Source: an uncultured Clostridia bacterium
GTDB lineage: Bacteria > Bacillota > Clostridia > Oscillospirales > Oscillospiraceae
Length of the DNA: 39,183 nt
NCBI GenBank assembly: GCA_937858235.1
Contig: CALLZZ010000303.1
Coordinates: 1 to 39,183, forward strand
Direction: 5' to 3'
Shown: positions 37,545 to 39,183 of the stretch, one piece after another
Layout: each line of letters opens with the position of its first letter
Numbering within the stretch: position 1 is the first letter of the stretch
Program-made: the position numbers and the translations under genes
The notes under the pieces: model-generated
Seen by the model: the letters and a program-made list of their open reading frames with translations, nothing else
Database searches by the model: none
What the model was told of the DNA's origin: nothing

Positions 37545-39183
37545 CTAAGGTTTTTTAGGGCCAGCGTGCCAATCCTGCCACAAATTTCCCTTGATGGTCA
37601 GGCTGTCGGTCAGGTTGGCGGACAGCATTCCATCGGGCGTCCACGCATCTATGAGCCATGTGTTGACGGTATAGGCGCCATCGGGCATCCAGATCGGGCT
37701 GAAATGGGTCCGATTCTTGTAGGTGGAATAGGGATTTTTCTGAAACTCAAACCGCCCTGTACCCATTCGCTCCAACAGTCGCCAATAGGTTTCGTAGCCG
37801 AATTCGGGAAAATAGCTGACCGCATTCTGCGGCTGGGTTACCGCCGAGCTTTGGTTGGAGCTGATGCTCCCGGTGGCGGTCTGGTTGATGCCGTACCCGG
37901 ATTTCATAGTTCTTCCGCTGGCAGTAGGATTTTTGCTGTCGCACTGAATGCTCATGGCTGCGGTCAGGCTGGCGCTGTAGCGATCCAGATCAAATTCGTA
38001 CCACCCATGGTCGCACCAATATCCATCATCGTCCTCATCGCCGCTGTGCCACACCCAATATTCCTGCCACCACGGGCGCCAGACACTCCAGCTTACCGTG
38101 CTTTTCACTGCTCTACTTGGAACAGAAACACGGGAGAAACTGTCGTTGCGGTCATCGGCTACGGGATTGGGTGGCGGGTTCTTATCAAGATCAACGATTT
38201 TCACGTTGAGGGTCGTTTTCGCTGTGTTGCCGGGGCCGGACACTGTCACCTTAATGGTCATGTTTTGCTCGGTATCCGGGGTTCTCCATTTCACCCACGC
38301 AAGCTGGCTGTCGCCGTCGGGGTAATAAACATTGCCCACGCTGTAGGTCTGGCCTCCGATGTTGAAGCTGACGCGGGTGGGGCTGTCGGGATCAGACTGA
38401 CCGCCGCTGATTCTCACTGCCGTGATGACATCGGTGTTGACACGGTACTCGTAGTCGTAGGCTTCAATCTGCGGTTTCTCCGGCTTTTCTTCAAATCGGA
38501 CGATGCCAAGCCCAAGGCTGGATTTAATATCCGCGTTGGTGGCGGCGCTGGTCTTGCTGCCGCCCCATGCGGGATAGCCGAGATCGCTTACCTCCAGAAA
38601 CATAGCAAGAGGCAGATTCTTGTGGGTGAGGGATACCATCCGCCGCCTTAACAGACCGCTGGTCTGCTCATCATAGAGCGCCGCCTCGGTGGCGGTGGTG
38701 GCAAACATATTGCCCTCGAACTTGTAGTAAGCCAGTGGCTCCAAAAGAATTTTATACTCGCCGCCGATGAGAACGTCATAATTCATGCCTGTAATTTCCG
38801 CAATACGCTTAACCACGTATTCGGAACAGAAGTATTTCTTTATGGCCTCAATGTTGTTGCTGCCGTTAGTGCTGATGATGCGTGGCATAGTCTGTCCGGG
38901 ATTTTTATAGGTATAGCCACCTTTTACCGGGCTTAGTGAAGCACCGTTATTATATTGCAGTTTGCTAACCTTTCCAAAATGGTATATTCCCGCCGAGGGA
39001 GCCTTATTGGTAAAGTCAAAAGGTGTGGTGACCACCGCATGGTCGCTTGCGCGAACAACTGTTACACGCACACCTTCGTTGCCGGGACTCCATGAATTGG
39101 TGCTGGTTCCCTGACCCATCCCGCCGCCACCGCCGTCAATGTTCCCGCTGCCGCCGGTGTCGGCAAAAGCAGTCATCGGGCAG
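37545..39183 (-). CDS. Large secreted/surface protein of the ICE (5' end cut), at least 545 aa
   Basis: The frame is open to the right edge. The first in-window codons read CPMTAFADTGGSG, which looks like the end of a signal peptide cleaved after AFA, so the true start is outside. The mature part begins with a Gly-rich linker, then mixed domains. One, near residues 255-330, looks Ig/cadherin-like (VRISGGQSDPDSPTRVSFNI). A striking Trp-rich stretch follows (WSVWRPWWQEYWVWHSG). The last part has WLIDAWTPDGML. No membrane anchor is seen at the C-terminus. Similar large secreted proteins sit at this place in related ICEs, possibly for adhesion or pore assembly. Function unknown. Confidence 0.8.
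   Translation of the reverse strand, partial: CPMTAFADTGGSGNIDGGGGGMGQGTSTNSWSPGNEGVRVTVVRASDHAVVTTPFDFTNKAPSAGIYHFGKVSKLQYNNGASLSPVKGGYTYKNPGQTMPRIISTNGSNNIEAIKKYFCSEYVVKRIAEITGMNYDVLIGGEYKILLEPLAYYKFEGNMFATTATEAALYDEQTSGLLRRRMVSLTHKNLPLAMFLEVSDLGYPAWGGSKTSAATNADIKSSLGLGIVRFEEKPEKPQIEAYDYEYRVNTDVITAVRISGGQSDPDSPTRVSFNIGGQTYSVGNVYYPDGDSQLAWVKWRTPDTEQNMTIKVTVSGPGNTAKTTLNVKIVDLDKNPPPNPVADDRNDSFSRVSVPSRAVKSTVSWSVWRPWWQEYWVWHSGDEDDDGYWCDHGWYEFDLDRYSASLTAAMSIQCDSKNPTASGRTMKSGYGINQTATGSISSNQSSAVTQPQNAVSYFPEFGYETYWRLLERMGTGRFEFQKNPYSTYKNRTHFSPIWMPDGAYTVNTWLIDAWTPDGMLSANLTDSLTIKGNLWQDWHAGPKKP

Noticed and set aside
37566..38651. A 361-codon plus-strand frame opposite the secreted protein
   Set aside because: It has no ribosome site or domain and the opposite strand is a coherent protein with a signal-peptide end.
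1..39183. CRISPR arrays, tRNA or rRNA genes, complete insertion sequences
   Set aside because: I saw no regularly spaced repeats, no cloverleaf or rRNA-like sequence and no transposase with terminal repeats.

Overview
The window looks like part of an integrative and conjugative element (ICE) of the Tn1549/CTn type, from a Clostridia-class Firmicute, probably a gut anaerobe. The evidence is the minus-strand transfer module between about 7.0 and 39.2 kb. It has a MobP-type relaxase with a ribbon-helix-helix partner, a VirD4-like coupling protein, VirB4-, VirB6- and VirB3/PrgI-like proteins, an NlpC/P60-M23 wall hydrolase, and ICE-typical small families (DUF3991-toprim, DUF3846, DUF6103, DUF4406, DUF3852). 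Strong AGGAGG-type ribosome binding sites and frequent 1-25 nt gene overlaps fit this. No integrase, excisionase or element end lies inside the window. The right edge cuts a large secreted protein and the left edge cuts an unrelated gene.

Layout. (1) 1-5494, plus strand, visibly AT-richer: a cassette of a cut gene, a 130-aa unknown, an HExxH metallopeptidase-like protein, a macro domain joined to a helix-turn-helix-like domain, an EcsC-family protein, a VWA (MIDAS) protein and a PD-(D/E)XK nuclease-like protein. This is the best candidate for an undescribed, possibly defensive, system. (2) 5593-7581, minus: an XRE regulator and an operon of an 82-aa protein plus a membrane GGDEF cyclase, with TGTAAC-type inverted repeats over the promoter. 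(3) 7582-26531, minus: the conjugation module, read right to left as VirB6-like, DUF4406, cytosine methyltransferase with a repeat-built insert, PrgI/VirB3-like, a 195-aa transfer protein, VirB4, a small protein, amidoligase, gamma-glutamylcyclotransferase, wall hydrolase, DUF3846, DUF6103, a small protein, candidate oriT, relaxosome protein, relaxase with Sel1 repeats, a 39-aa basic protein, DUF3991-toprim, coupling protein and a HTH protein. Two plus-strand passengers sit inside it: a HEPN-like/ClpX-zinc-finger protein (9770-10315) and a VOC protein (21622-22059). (4) 26532-37130: a roughly 10.5-kb accessory block splitting VirB6-like from the DUF3852 pilin-like gene. It holds a 55-aa protein, an AbiE toxin-antitoxin operon with a clear operator, a NiCo-type riboswitch controlling a P-type metal ATPase, a truncated methyltransferase, and a MarR - heterodimeric ABC exporter - YkvA operon. 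(5) 37131-39183, minus: DUF3852 and the cut secreted protein, which resume the transfer module.

How it works together. The relaxase, its RHH partner and the coupling protein would process and deliver DNA. VirB4, the VirB6/VirB3-like proteins, DUF3852 and the wall hydrolase would form the channel. The methyltransferase may protect incoming DNA. The AbiE pair stabilises or defends the element. The metal ATPase and ABC exporter are host-benefit cargo. All functions are inferred from motifs read by eye; no database search was possible.
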